A stretch of DNA of 64,000 nucleotides, taken from assembly GCA_026645815.1 (NCBI GenBank), contig JAPKMR010000018.1, forward strand, positions 1 through 64,000, read 5' to 3'. The translations under genes were made by a program, and so were the position numbers. Positions 43,874 to 52,427 of the stretch are shown one piece after another. The notes below the pieces were generated by a model, which worked only from the letters and a program-made list of their open reading frames with translations, did no database searches and was not told where the DNA came from. Position 1 is the first letter of the stretch. The number at the start of each line of letters is the position of its first letter. Origin of the DNA: Anaerolineae bacterium. Its GTDB lineage: Bacteria > Chloroflexota > Anaerolineae > B4-G1 > SLSP01.

Positions 43874-45829
43874 ATGTTGAAGTTGAAGCACGGCAGTGAT
43901 CTTCTGATGGAGATTGGCGGGATCAAGACGGTGGAGGAGGCACAGGCGTTGTTTCGGTTGCGTTGTGATGCGCAGACGCAGGCGCGCCTCGCCGGTATCC
44001 GCACTGCGGATGCTTTGATTAAGATTGCCAACGCCATTTCCATGATGGTCCCTGATGACGTGTTTGTCAGCACGGGTTCGGCAGAGGATTTGCAGGCGGT
44101 GCGCGAATTGAGTCTTAATAAAGGCGAGGAAAAAGCGCTGCCTATGCCCGGGCACACGATCCATTTTGACCTGCCGGAAGAGCAAGGGCGTGTGGTGGAT
44201 AAGACACTCTATATCGTCAACCCTGATGAGGAGACCAGTGTACTGGCGAAAAGCATCCTCCGTGACCAGGGGTTGGATTATGTCCGGCAGACTATGACCG
44301 GGATTGCCAAGGGCAAGACCCTGTTGATTGGTTTCTTCAACCGGGGACCGGTCGGCGCGCAGGCAGCGATTCCCGCCATTGAGATGACCACCTCCACCTA
44401 CGTGATGCACTCGGCAAACATCCTCTATCGCAGTATCTATCAGCAGTTTGATGCCGAGGCGGCGCGCGCAGGCGAGTTCTTCACCAACGTACACGGTGAG
44501 GGCGCCAATCGCCCGGAGGATTTCCCCAACATGCGTGTTTTCATGGACCGCAGTTGGTTGACCACTTATGCAATGCTGTGCACCTATGCAGGCAATACCT
44601 TGTTGCTTAAGAAAGGCAATCACCGTTTCGCCGTGGACCTGGCGACTTATTACCGCCGTGAGCGCGAGCTCTCTGAGCACATGTTCATTACGGGCCTGAT
44701 TGGCCCTGGTGGACGCAGGACCTTCTTTGCGGGCGCGGCGCCTTCGGGTTGTGGCAAGACGACCACGGCTATGGTTGGCGATGATTTCATCGGCGATGAT
44801 CTGGCACAAATCTGGATTGCGCCTGATGGTACCTTGCGCGCTGTTAACCCGGAGAAAGGCATCTTCGGTATCATTCAGGACGTCAACCCTGAAGGAGACC
44901 CTCTGCTCATCGAGGCGTTGAGTGAACCGGGTGTGGAGGTTATCTGGTCGAACGTGCTGATTACCCCAGACGGGGAACCGCGTTGGGTTGGTGATGGCAA
45001 ACCTGCTCCCGAAAAGGGAATCAATTACACGGGTACATGGTGGGCTGGTAAAGTAGATGCGGCGGGCAAACCTATCCCCATTTCTAATCCCAACGCGCGC
45101 TGCACCCTGGCGAGTAACACGATTGGCAACTATAATGAAACTCTGGCTGATGACCCCGCGGGTGTGCCGGTCAGGGTCATCACCTACAGCGGGCGCGATA
45201 GCGATACGATGCCGCCAGTCTGGGTGGCAAAGAATCCCAATCACGGTGTCGTGATTGGGGCTTCGATTCTCTCGGCAGCTACTGCGACCGAGGTTGGAGC
45301 GCAGGGAGTGCGCCGCCAGCCCTGGGCGAACGAGCCCTTCATCCCCGGTCCGCTCGCGGAGTATATGGAAGCACAGTTCGCTTTCTTCAACTCCCCACGG
45401 TTGCAGCCCAAGCCCGTGATGGCGGGATTGAACTACTTCCTCACCCAGGGGGCGCGCGGCGGTGAGGGTAATAAACTGCTCGGCGAGAAGCGTGACGTTA
45501 AGGTCTGGTTGGGTTGGCTGGAACTGTACGCCAATGGCGATGTTGCTGCCATCGAAACTCCCATTGGCTACATCCCCCAGTATGAGGACCTTCAGGGATT
45601 GTTTGCCCGAATCGGCAAAGCCTATCCCCGCGAGTTGTACGATAAACAGTTCGCTTTCTATGTGGATAACATTCTGGCGCGTATTTCGCTGCAGGAAGAG
45701 GCTTATCGCAAGGAGACCGGCGTGCCAGAAGCCCTGTTTGAGGTTTACCGGGAGCAACGCCAGGGTTTGGAGGCGCTTAAAGCTGCGTATGGTTCCATTG
45801 TTACCGTGGAACAACTCAGCCTTCTCTGA
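43874..45829 (+). CDS. pckG: Phosphoenolpyruvate carboxykinase, GTP-type family (divergent)
   Basis: A 651-residue cytosolic enzyme expected to interconvert oxaloacetate and PEP with a nucleotide, a gluconeogenic or anaplerotic step. Seen motifs are SEHMFITGLIGP, P-loop GAAPSGCGKTTTAM (about 290-303), metal-binding VGDDFIGDDLAQIW, and VNPEKGIFGI, which parallels the NPEnGFFG motif. Classical GTP enzymes read SACGKTN in the P-loop, and the C-terminal third here differs strongly from theirs, so this is a separate branch. The start has AAGGAGAG upstream. The gene is monocistronic or co-transcribed with the downstream glycosylase (54 bp gap). GTP versus ATP preference is not proven. Confidence 0.85.
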   Translation: MLKLKHGSDLLMEIGGIKTVEEAQALFRLRCDAQTQARLAGIRTADALIKIANAISMMVPDDVFVSTGSAEDLQAVRELSLNKGEEKALPMPGHTIHFDLPEEQGRVVDKTLYIVNPDEETSVLAKSILRDQGLDYVRQTMTGIAKGKTLLIGFFNRGPVGAQAAIPAIEMTTSTYVMHSANILYRSIYQQFDAEAARAGEFFTNVHGEGANRPEDFPNMRVFMDRSWLTTYAMLCTYAGNTLLLKKGNHRFAVDLATYYRRERELSEHMFITGLIGPGGRRTFFAGAAPSGCGKTTTAMVGDDFIGDDLAQIWIAPDGTLRAVNPEKGIFGIIQDVNPEGDPLLIEALSEPGVEVIWSNVLITPDGEPRWVGDGKPAPEKGINYTGTWWAGKVDAAGKPIPISNPNARCTLASNTIGNYNETLADDPAGVPVRVITYSGRDSDTMPPVWVAKNPNHGVVIGASILSAATATEVGAQGVRRQPWANEPFIPGPLAEYMEAQFAFFNSPRLQPKPVMAGLNYFLTQGARGGEGNKLLGEKRDVKVWLGWLELYANGDVAAIETPIGYIPQYEDLQGLFARIGKAYPRELYDKQFAFYVDNILARISLQEEAYRKETGVPEALFEVYREQRQGLEALKAAYGSIVTVEQLSLL

Positions 45830-45883
45830 ATCTCTCACCCGGCAACGTAACCCAGTCCTCTAGGGCTGATCCGGAGACAGCCT

Positions 45884-46780
45884 ATGCCCGAGTATCCTGA
45901 TATTACCGTGTATATCGAGGCTCTGCGACGCTCTGTCCAGGGAAAAACAGTGGCGCGTATTCGAATTGCACACCCTTTTGTGCTTCGAACGGTCGAACCG
46001 TCGCTTACAGCGTTGCACGGTCGCGTGTTGTGTGATTTGGAACGCATAGGCAAGCGGATTGTCTTCGTTTTTGCTGAGGATTATTTCCTGGTGTTGCATC
46101 TGATGATCAGTGGACGACTGCAGTGGGTTGCGCAGGGGCGCAAAATCCCTAACAAGGGCTGGTTGGCGGCGTTCGATTTTGAGAATGGAGCACTGCTTCT
46201 CACCGAATTCTCGAGTCAGAAGCGGGCGAGCCTGCATTTGGTTCATGGTCGAGATGCCCTGCAGGCATTCACACGCGGCGGGTTGGAGGTGCTGGAGGCG
46301 ACGGCGGCAGAATTTCGGGCGGCGCTTCAGAGGGAGAATCACACTCTGAAGCGCGCCCTTACCGATCCGCGCCTTTTCAGCGGTATTGGCAACGCCTATT
46401 CAGACGAAATCCTGCACCGTGCGCAGCTTTCGCCCTTTCTACTGACGCAGAAGCTGACGGATGAGCAGATCGCGCGTCTGGCTGAGGCTTCCAAAACTGT
46501 GCTCACCGAATGGGTGGAGCGCCTGCGTGCCGAAGCTGGTGAGGGTTTCCCTGCCCGCGTAACGGCATTTCACGAAGCGATGGCAGTGCATGGACGCTAC
46601 GGAAAGCCATGCCCGGTCTGTGGAACCGCGGTGCAGCGCGTCCAGTACGCCAACAATGAGATGAATTACTGTCCGCGCTGCCAGACAGAAGACCGGTTGC
46701 TGGCTGATCGAGCCTTATCGAGATTGTTGAAAGACGATTGGCCCCGCACTATCGAGGAGCTGGAAGAGCGCAAACGCTAA
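45884..46780 (+). CDS. Fpg/Nei-family DNA glycosylase
   Basis: A 298-residue base-excision repair enzyme. After Met removal the N-terminus is PEYPDI, giving the catalytic Pro1 and Glu2 of the family. The helix-two-turn-helix region reads DPRLFSGIGNAYSDEILHRAQLSP. The C-terminal zinc finger is CPVC...CPRC, but the usual beta-hairpin Arg segment (G-R-x-T-H type) is replaced by YANNEMNYC. This variant finger defines a subgroup whose lesion preference is unclear. The gene follows pckG by 54 bp and converges on the P-loop gene. Confidence 0.92.
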   Translation: MPEYPDITVYIEALRRSVQGKTVARIRIAHPFVLRTVEPSLTALHGRVLCDLERIGKRIVFVFAEDYFLVLHLMISGRLQWVAQGRKIPNKGWLAAFDFENGALLLTEFSSQKRASLHLVHGRDALQAFTRGGLEVLEATAAEFRAALQRENHTLKRALTDPRLFSGIGNAYSDEILHRAQLSPFLLTQKLTDEQIARLAEASKTVLTEWVERLRAEAGEGFPARVTAFHEAMAVHGRYGKPCPVCGTAVQRVQYANNEMNYCPRCQTEDRLLADRALSRLLKDDWPRTIEELEERKR

Positions 46781-46805
46781 AATGCGCCGGGGTTCGGCTT
46801 CCGGG

Positions 46806-47642
46806 TTATTGCTCCAGGAAGGCTAGCATTTGCCGGTGTCGTGCATCCCAATCGCCGTCATCGGTGATGATAACAGATGGGATGGCTAGGGTCTTCAACC
46901 AATTCATCTCCAGCGTTTGCCGCGTGGTGTAAAACGTCTTGACTCCCTCGAAGCCCTCCAAGCCCCGCGACTGTCCATACGTTTGTCCGGTCAAATACCA
47001 CGTAACGAAGTCTGCCCACTCCTGTGGGCGTTCGCGTCTCACCGCCTCAAGCGTAGCGGAGACATCCCTTCGGGCAAGGTAAATCAACTTGGGTCGCAGC
47101 GGTTGAATGCTCCGCGAAAGCGCCAGAATGTGCCGGTGGATTTGCTCCTCGGCGAGGTTGTGACGGGCAAGTAACGTGGTGATGGGGTTCTGTAAGAAGC
47201 AACACTCAAAGATATAGGTGTCTTCTTCTGTTGCGGCTTGTAAAGCGAACTTCTCCCAGCTGCGTTGTAGTAAGTCCTGGTGCTTCTGTGCCGGCAGCTC
47301 ATAGATTTCGAAACGTGCCAGAGTTTCAAATAGCGCATCAGGGACGCACGCGGCACACTCAGCCTGCATTGGGCGATAGCTGAAGAATACCTCGCCATCT
47401 TCTTGCCTGGCGTGTTGCGCGAGAAACATTGCCTGCTGGGGAAATTGCGCGAGCAACTCACCGTATGCTGCCTTGCTCAGGCATGCCACGGATTCGAAAT
47501 CCGCAGGGTGATTCCAGTCGCCTTCCAGGAACAACTTTGGGCGTTTGCCGTACTTCTCGAGCCACGCATGCACCGCACGAGCCGCGGTGCTTTTTCCTGA
47601 ACCGGGGATGCCCTCGATTAGAATCAGTTTTGAGTCAGACAT
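46806..47642 (-). CDS. P-loop NTPase/kinase-like protein of unknown function
   Basis: About 278 residues. Walker A is IEGIPGSGKSTAA near the N-terminus, in the style of nucleoside and small-molecule kinases. A Walker B-like YIFECCFLQNPITTLL and an arginine-rich lid region (ALSRSIQPLRPKLIYLARRDV, EAVRRERPQEW) follow. The start at MSDSKL (47642) is preferred because AAGGA lies five bases upstream; two in-frame Mets further up lack a site. No closely recognisable family name. It is flanked by a convergent glycosylase and by a terminator, so it is a single-gene unit. Confidence 0.75.
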   Translation of the reverse strand: MSDSKLILIEGIPGSGKSTAARAVHAWLEKYGKRPKLFLEGDWNHPADFESVACLSKAAYGELLAQFPQQAMFLAQHARQEDGEVFFSYRPMQAECAACVPDALFETLARFEIYELPAQKHQDLLQRSWEKFALQAATEEDTYIFECCFLQNPITTLLARHNLAEEQIHRHILALSRSIQPLRPKLIYLARRDVSATLEAVRRERPQEWADFVTWYLTGQTYGQSRGLEGFEGVKTFYTTRQTLEMNWLKTLAIPSVIITDDGDWDARHRQMLAFLEQ

Positions 47643-47671
47643 TTGTTCCTTGTATTGCATTGCTTTCATAA

Positions 47672-47710
47672 ATATCGCTTCGCTCTCGTTTGTTGAGAGC
47701 GAAGCGATAT
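47672..47710 (-). terminator. Terminator of the tldD-tldE operon
   Basis: ATATCGCTTCGCTCTC, a 7-nt loop and the perfect complement form a 16-bp stem, 62 bp beyond the TldE-like stop. On the minus strand the stem is followed by TTTATG. Confidence 0.65.
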
Positions 47711-47771
47711 GTGCAGTCTTGGGCCTTACCCACCCACGCTCTCACACGTCGTTGGAAAGGCGAGCTGCTGC

Positions 47772-49157
47772 CTAATACGATGAATTAGAATGCGAAATCT
47801 CCAGTCCATTGACCTGTATCAGCGCCGGTACGATTGTGGCGCGGGGATTGCGCGCTCCATAGCTCGAGGATGTGTTGTAGGCAACCTGCTCTTGAGATAA
47901 CCACGCCACCTTATCGCCGAAGACATTGAGCAAACTCTGTGTCAACCGCACGTTATAGGGCACCACAACCGAGCCATCTTTCTTGAGCAGCAAAGCGCCG
48001 AAGCGTGAACTGGCAGTGACCAGGCCCTTAGACGGGTTCACAATGTTCATGTAATGCAGGTAGGGGATGTAAAGGATGTCATTCTCGCGCGGCATTGCCA
48101 CCAGCTCCCGCAGTGTACTCGCGCTGACGTTGCCACCTTGAACCACGATGCTTCTACGCGGGACGGTGTGCCCTGTGGGTTGCGCACCGAATTCATCCGC
48201 ATCGTCCTGTGACCAGACGAAGCCCTGGAATACCCCCTCGGCGAAGATGGGGTACGGCTTTCGCACGATACCCATCATATCGCGTTGGAAGGGGAAGGTT
48301 TCACGGCGTGTGGGATCATCTACCAGCGTGAACTGCGGGGAGAAGACGCGCTGCCCCACCTGGTTTTCATTGAGGAACGAGAAACCCCGCTTCATCGCGC
48401 CGCCGCTATAGCCGATGTAGCCCATCATCCCTAACATCTCAGCAGTCGCTGCCGGTCCAAAGACGATGTCGTAAGTCCCTAGCGGCAACTGCTGGGGGGT
48501 GTCGTGTTGATAATGGTCCACCAGGAATGCCAAATCGTCGTGCAGGGCATCGGGCTTCAGATCATCCTGGCATTGTGCGGATTGCTCGGCGATGACTTCC
48601 CATTTTAGCTCCGTGTGCGACAGTACGATCGTAATCTGCGCATCCGAAGCCTTGAAGTACTGCGTATGCTCCGACCGGGTGTTGATTTGGGCAAAGGTGG
48701 TCCAGCCGCAGGAGAAGACGCCGGAGAGTTGGATCTCATCCGTCTCCAGCCCCGCGCTTGCCTGATTGAAGTAGGCGAGGCGCGCTTCATTGCTCAGCCC
48801 TGCCAGTGCCGGATCGAAGGCGCTTTCATCGCTGAAAGACTCGGTGTAAACGGGCACGGTGGGATCATATCTCAGCGGTTGCGCGTGCTCCACCATTTCG
48901 GCGGCAATATCCACGCCTTGCTGCATCTCCTTGAGATTTCCCAACGCCGTGATCAGACCGTAGCCGGCGCGCTGCCGGCCTTTATAGGCGGTGATGTCCA
49001 GGCGAATCAGGTGCTCATTCGTGTTCAGCGATATCGCTGAATTTGCAAAACGCATCAGGTAGCTGTCCTCCTCATGATAGAGGAAAGTGGCTTCCACACC
49101 TTTTGCCAGCGCATAGGCGCGCAACTCATGGAGGGTTTGCAGAATTTGATCTTTCAC
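47772..49157 (-). CDS. TldE/PmbA-family metalloprotease subunit
   Basis: About 461 residues, member of the TldD/PmbA (peptidase U62) superfamily but without the HExxxH zinc motif, as in TldE subunits. Recognisable family elements are GIVRKPYPIFAEGVFQGFVW and MPRENDILYIPYLHYMNIVNPSKGLVTASSRFGALL near the C-terminus. GTG 49157 is preferred, with AGGAG a few bases upstream; the ORF-track Met lies inside tldD. It starts just after the tldD stop (49160). In E. coli, TldD-TldE form a heterodimer that degrades unfolded peptides and processes microcins and CcdA. Partner and substrate here are inferred. Confidence 0.9.
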   Translation of the reverse strand: MKDQILQTLHELRAYALAKGVEATFLYHEEDSYLMRFANSAISLNTNEHLIRLDITAYKGRQRAGYGLITALGNLKEMQQGVDIAAEMVEHAQPLRYDPTVPVYTESFSDESAFDPALAGLSNEARLAYFNQASAGLETDEIQLSGVFSCGWTTFAQINTRSEHTQYFKASDAQITIVLSHTELKWEVIAEQSAQCQDDLKPDALHDDLAFLVDHYQHDTPQQLPLGTYDIVFGPAATAEMLGMMGYIGYSGGAMKRGFSFLNENQVGQRVFSPQFTLVDDPTRRETFPFQRDMMGIVRKPYPIFAEGVFQGFVWSQDDADEFGAQPTGHTVPRRSIVVQGGNVSASTLRELVAMPRENDILYIPYLHYMNIVNPSKGLVTASSRFGALLLKKDGSVVVPYNVRLTQSLLNVFGDKVAWLSQEQVAYNTSSSYGARNPRATIVPALIQVNGLEISHSNSSY

Positions 49158-49159
49158 GG

Positions 49160-50617
49160 TTATTCTCCTATCCTGACATTGTCGAAGCGGCAAACCGGCA
49201 CGCCATGTCCCAGCTGCATGATCTGATTGGGTTGGCCCTTACCGCAGTTCGGTGTGTACTGGACTTCCCAGGTGGATTCATCGCCCACCGCCGACAGTGA
49301 ATTGTAGAACGGGACGGTCTCGCCCTGGTAGGTTGAGTTTTTGACCACGTGCTTGATCTGTCCATCTTCCACCAACCAACCGATATCGGTGGCAAAGTGG
49401 AATTGCTCGCGATTGGAGCCGATAGACCAGCTCTTGTCGCCATCGAGAACGATGCCGCGCTCGGTATTGCGGATGATATCATCCAATGTGCCATCGTCGC
49501 CGGGGTCAATGTTGATGTTTGTCATGCGTTCGATTGGTACGCGGTAGAACGCAGTGGCGCGGTTCGCGCCGCCGCTGCCCTCGAAGATACGTCTGCCGGC
49601 GCGAACGTTGGCTTCCTCGACCATCTGGCGTCCGGTGATGGCGCCCACCAACAGCCCTTTGTCAATCAATAGATTGTTCTGGGCGGGAATGCCGTCATCA
49701 TCGAAGCCAAAGCTGCCGGGGCTGTTCGGAATCGTTGCGTCTGCGCGAGCGGTGAGTTTTTCGGAACCGTAGCGCAACGTGCCGAAATCGCTGAGCCGTA
49801 CAAACGAGCCACCCGCGAAAGCCAGCTCGTAGCCGAGGATGCGATCTAGTTCCAGCGCGTGTCCGATGGTCTCGTGCGTCTGCAAGAACATGATGCCGGG
49901 CAGCAGGATGACCGAACGCACATCCTTAGGGCAGGGTTCGGCGGCCAGCACTTCATTCATCTCGCGCACAATGCGCTCCGCATTGGCGCTGAAGACTTCC
50001 ATGTCGAGCGTTTCCCAACCGCGGGTATCCCCCATGCGTGGCGGGCTGAACTTGCGCGAATGCATCTCACCCTGTGCATCCAACCCTACCACCTCTATCG
50101 AGGGGAAAACCTCCGTGATGGTTTTCTCAATTTCGCTGCCTTCTGAATCGAGGAAGATGATTTGCTTGCGCATAAACGTCAACGCACAGATTCGTTGGAA
50201 CACGCCGGGCTGATCTAGCTTTGCATCCATTGTCTGCATGAATGCCAGTTTTTCCGCCATTGGCACGGTGAAGGGGTTGATGGCATTCGGACTTTCAAAG
50301 GTTGCCCGAATGGCATCTTTCTCCGCCAGGCGGATGGGGAAGGTCACGCGTTCGGCAGCGACGCGTGCGTTATCCAGCGCTTTATCGAACAGCGCGCCAA
50401 GCCCGCTGGTATCTGAGGCGGCTGAGAAGCCCCAGGCGCCCTTGTACAGCACCCGCACACCCACACCGCTTTCGCGTGAGGCGCTGGCTTCTTTCAGATT
50501 CCCGTTCCACATCATCAGCTCATTGGTTTCCTCCGCAGGATACCACCGCGCATCCACGTAGTGCGCGCCGGCAGCCCGGAGGCGTGCGATTTGCTCCTGT
50601 AACTGTTTCTGCATCAT
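49160..50617 (-). CDS. TldD-family zinc metalloprotease subunit
   Basis: A 485-residue catalytic subunit. The active-site motif HETIGH (HExxxH) lies within FLQTHETIGHALELDRI at about residue 255. The N-terminal domain has ETNELMMWNGNLKEASASRESGVGVRVLYKGAWGF, the common substrate-channel entry of the family. The C-terminal domain includes NSPGSFGFDDDGIPAQNNLLIDKGLLVGAITGRQ. It is immediately followed by the TldE-like gene. The start could be either of two adjacent ATGs (50617 or 50614), with AAGGAG upstream. Confidence 0.93.
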   Translation of the reverse strand: MMQKQLQEQIARLRAAGAHYVDARWYPAEETNELMMWNGNLKEASASRESGVGVRVLYKGAWGFSAASDTSGLGALFDKALDNARVAAERVTFPIRLAEKDAIRATFESPNAINPFTVPMAEKLAFMQTMDAKLDQPGVFQRICALTFMRKQIIFLDSEGSEIEKTITEVFPSIEVVGLDAQGEMHSRKFSPPRMGDTRGWETLDMEVFSANAERIVREMNEVLAAEPCPKDVRSVILLPGIMFLQTHETIGHALELDRILGYELAFAGGSFVRLSDFGTLRYGSEKLTARADATIPNSPGSFGFDDDGIPAQNNLLIDKGLLVGAITGRQMVEEANVRAGRRIFEGSGGANRATAFYRVPIERMTNINIDPGDDGTLDDIIRNTERGIVLDGDKSWSIGSNREQFHFATDIGWLVEDGQIKHVVKNSTYQGETVPFYNSLSAVGDESTWEVQYTPNCGKGQPNQIMQLGHGVPVCRFDNVRIGE

Positions 50618-51117
50618 ACGCTCCTTATGTGATTTCGGTTCTCTAAACTGATTGTGATTGCAGCCTACCTGTAGCTTCTGTCCGGCAGGCAGTGCCTATC
50701 TCTGATTGGTATTCAGGTGTGATGGTTTTCATCTGCCAGCGATTTTTCCACCCACGCCCGCAGGTAACCACCGTATGTCTTCTCCAATATGAAGTGCACC
50801 TACTGTGGATTATCATACCACACATTTGTTCGTTAGGCTAATGATTATACGCTAAAGCCGCTTGTAGAAATATCACCTCCCGTGCCTGCATCGAAGCCCA
50901 TCGGGGTGTTTTTCGGTCGCGCGAGACGCGACCGAAAACACCTTTTGCCAGGCAAAACCAGGCAGGCCTGCCATAGCTTATTTAAGGTGTTCTGTGGTCA
51001 ACAATCTGTCTAGCCTTGAAATTCTTGGCATTTACCCGCGACCAGGTATATAATCATGGAGTACGCTTTCATCCTTTATGCGACTTGATATTCTCACAGT
51101 TATCAGGAGGTTATCCC
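50618..51117. other. Divergent intergenic region with hairpin family B copy 3
   Basis: A 500-bp gap between tldD (minus) and the GPH transporter (plus). It holds a hairpin at 50905-50942, left arm GGTGTTTTTCGGTCGCG, with one bulged T on the left and a GAGA-type apex. Its AT-outer, GC-inner layout matches the hairpin at 36672. A short palindrome GGCAGGCCTGCC follows at 50961-50972. The transporter promoter is at 51025-51054. The small ORFs predicted here look non-coding. Confidence 0.6.
51025..51054 (+). promoter_or_regulatory. Promoter of the GPH transporter operon
   Basis: TTGGCA, an 18-bp spacer and a perfect TATAAT lie 64 bp upstream of the start codon. This is among the best sigma70-type matches in the window. 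Confidence 0.65.
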
Positions 51118-52416
51118 ATGTCTGAAAAACGCACCAAGTCCTTTAACTACGCCATCGGCATGTTTGGCACATCTATCCCGATCAACATGCTCAAGACTTT
51201 TGCTTTTGCCTATTACGTGCTCGATCGGGGAGTGACCGCGAAGCAGTGGGCAGCAATCTTGTTCATCTATACCTTCATTGATGCTCTCGACAATCCCATT
51301 TACGGTTTCCTCTCAGATCGAACGCGCTCACGTTGGGGACGTCGCCGCCCGTGGTTAGCCATCGGTACGCCCTTGCTGATCCTGACATTCATCGCCTTTT
51401 ATAACATCCCGGCATTCTTGTCGGGCAATTCCATCTACGCCTACGCCATGCTCTTCTATATTCTGGCGGGCACGCTGGATTCCGTCATCAACGCCAACTA
51501 CGGCGCGCTTTTCCCTGAATTGTTCCGCGATGATGCCAGTCGAGCAAAAACCAACGCCATGCGCCAGGCTTTTCAGCTGGTCGCCATGATCATCAGCATC
51601 GCCCTGACTCCCATGGTGACCGATGCTCTGGGTTATGGTTTGACCTCTGTTGTGTACGGTATTATCGGTGGCGCGGTTATTCTCTACATGACCTTTACTT
51701 GTCGGGAGAGAGAACCTGAGCCTGAAGAAGCGCGCCCCAGTTTCTTGAAAGCGCTCAAGGACTTGTTGACTAACAAGAAGTTCTGGATCGCCGGGCTTGC
51801 CAATGCCTTCTACAGCGCCGCGATGTCATTGGTGCTCGCCTCGGTTTCTTTCTACGTACAATATGCCCTGGGGCTTTCCAGTGGGCAATCCACCTTCCTC
51901 CTCGCCGCAGTGTTGGTTGTGGCGATTGCGGGGGTTTCGCTTTGGGTTTGGTTGGTCAAAAAATTCACCTTGATCCCTGTCTGGCGCGGCGCCCTGGCGG
52001 TGCTGGCGATTACCTTTGTACCCTTGTATTTCGCGTCTAATCTGGTGACCGCTGTGATCTTCTCTGCCTTCATCGGTCTGGGTTTTGCCGGCGTGATTAC
52101 CACCATGGACCTCATTGGCGCTAAGATCATGGATGAGGATACCCGGAAGTACGGCTTGCGGCGTGAAGGGATTATCTCTAATGCCATGGGCTTTATGAAC
52201 CGGCTCAATGGCTTGTTCACGAGCGCTGCCTACCTTTTGGTGGGTCGTCTCTATGGCTTTGAAAGCGGCACGAACCCCGGTCCAAGTCCTGATGCGGCGG
52301 CGCGATTCCTGTTGACCATCGTCCCTCCCATTTTGATGGTCATCAGCTTTGCATTCTCGTGGTTCATTGATTTCAAGAACACGCCCCCGGCAACAGCTGA
52401 TCTGGTAGAGGCATAG
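51118..52416 (+). CDS. MFS transporter, GPH (glycoside-pentoside-hexuronide:cation) type
   Basis: About 432 residues with 12 predicted helices. The N-terminal FNYAIGMFGTSIPINMLKTFAFAYYVLD and loop motif LSDRTRSRWGRRRPWLAIGTPL are typical of the GPH/melibiose symporter group. The ATG at 51118 follows AGGAGG by seven bases; the longer ORF-track start is not supported. It heads a run of four plus-strand genes with gaps of 11 bp, overlap, and 19 bp, suggesting uptake of a compound processed by the downstream esterase and PHP hydrolase. The substrate is unknown. Confidence 0.87.
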   Translation: MSEKRTKSFNYAIGMFGTSIPINMLKTFAFAYYVLDRGVTAKQWAAILFIYTFIDALDNPIYGFLSDRTRSRWGRRRPWLAIGTPLLILTFIAFYNIPAFLSGNSIYAYAMLFYILAGTLDSVINANYGALFPELFRDDASRAKTNAMRQAFQLVAMIISIALTPMVTDALGYGLTSVVYGIIGGAVILYMTFTCREREPEPEEARPSFLKALKDLLTNKKFWIAGLANAFYSAAMSLVLASVSFYVQYALGLSSGQSTFLLAAVLVVAIAGVSLWVWLVKKFTLIPVWRGALAVLAITFVPLYFASNLVTAVIFSAFIGLGFAGVITTMDLIGAKIMDEDTRKYGLRREGIISNAMGFMNRLNGLFTSAAYLLVGRLYGFESGTNPGPSPDAAARFLLTIVPPILMVISFAFSWFIDFKNTPPATADLVEA

Positions 52417-52427
52417 GTGGGAATGCG

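Noticed and set aside
43850-45838. A 662-residue open frame on the minus strand exactly opposite pckG.
   Set aside because: It mirrors the codon pattern of pckG, shows no domain or membrane pattern, and has no plausible start context. The sense protein has catalytic motifs, so the antisense frame is a composition shadow.
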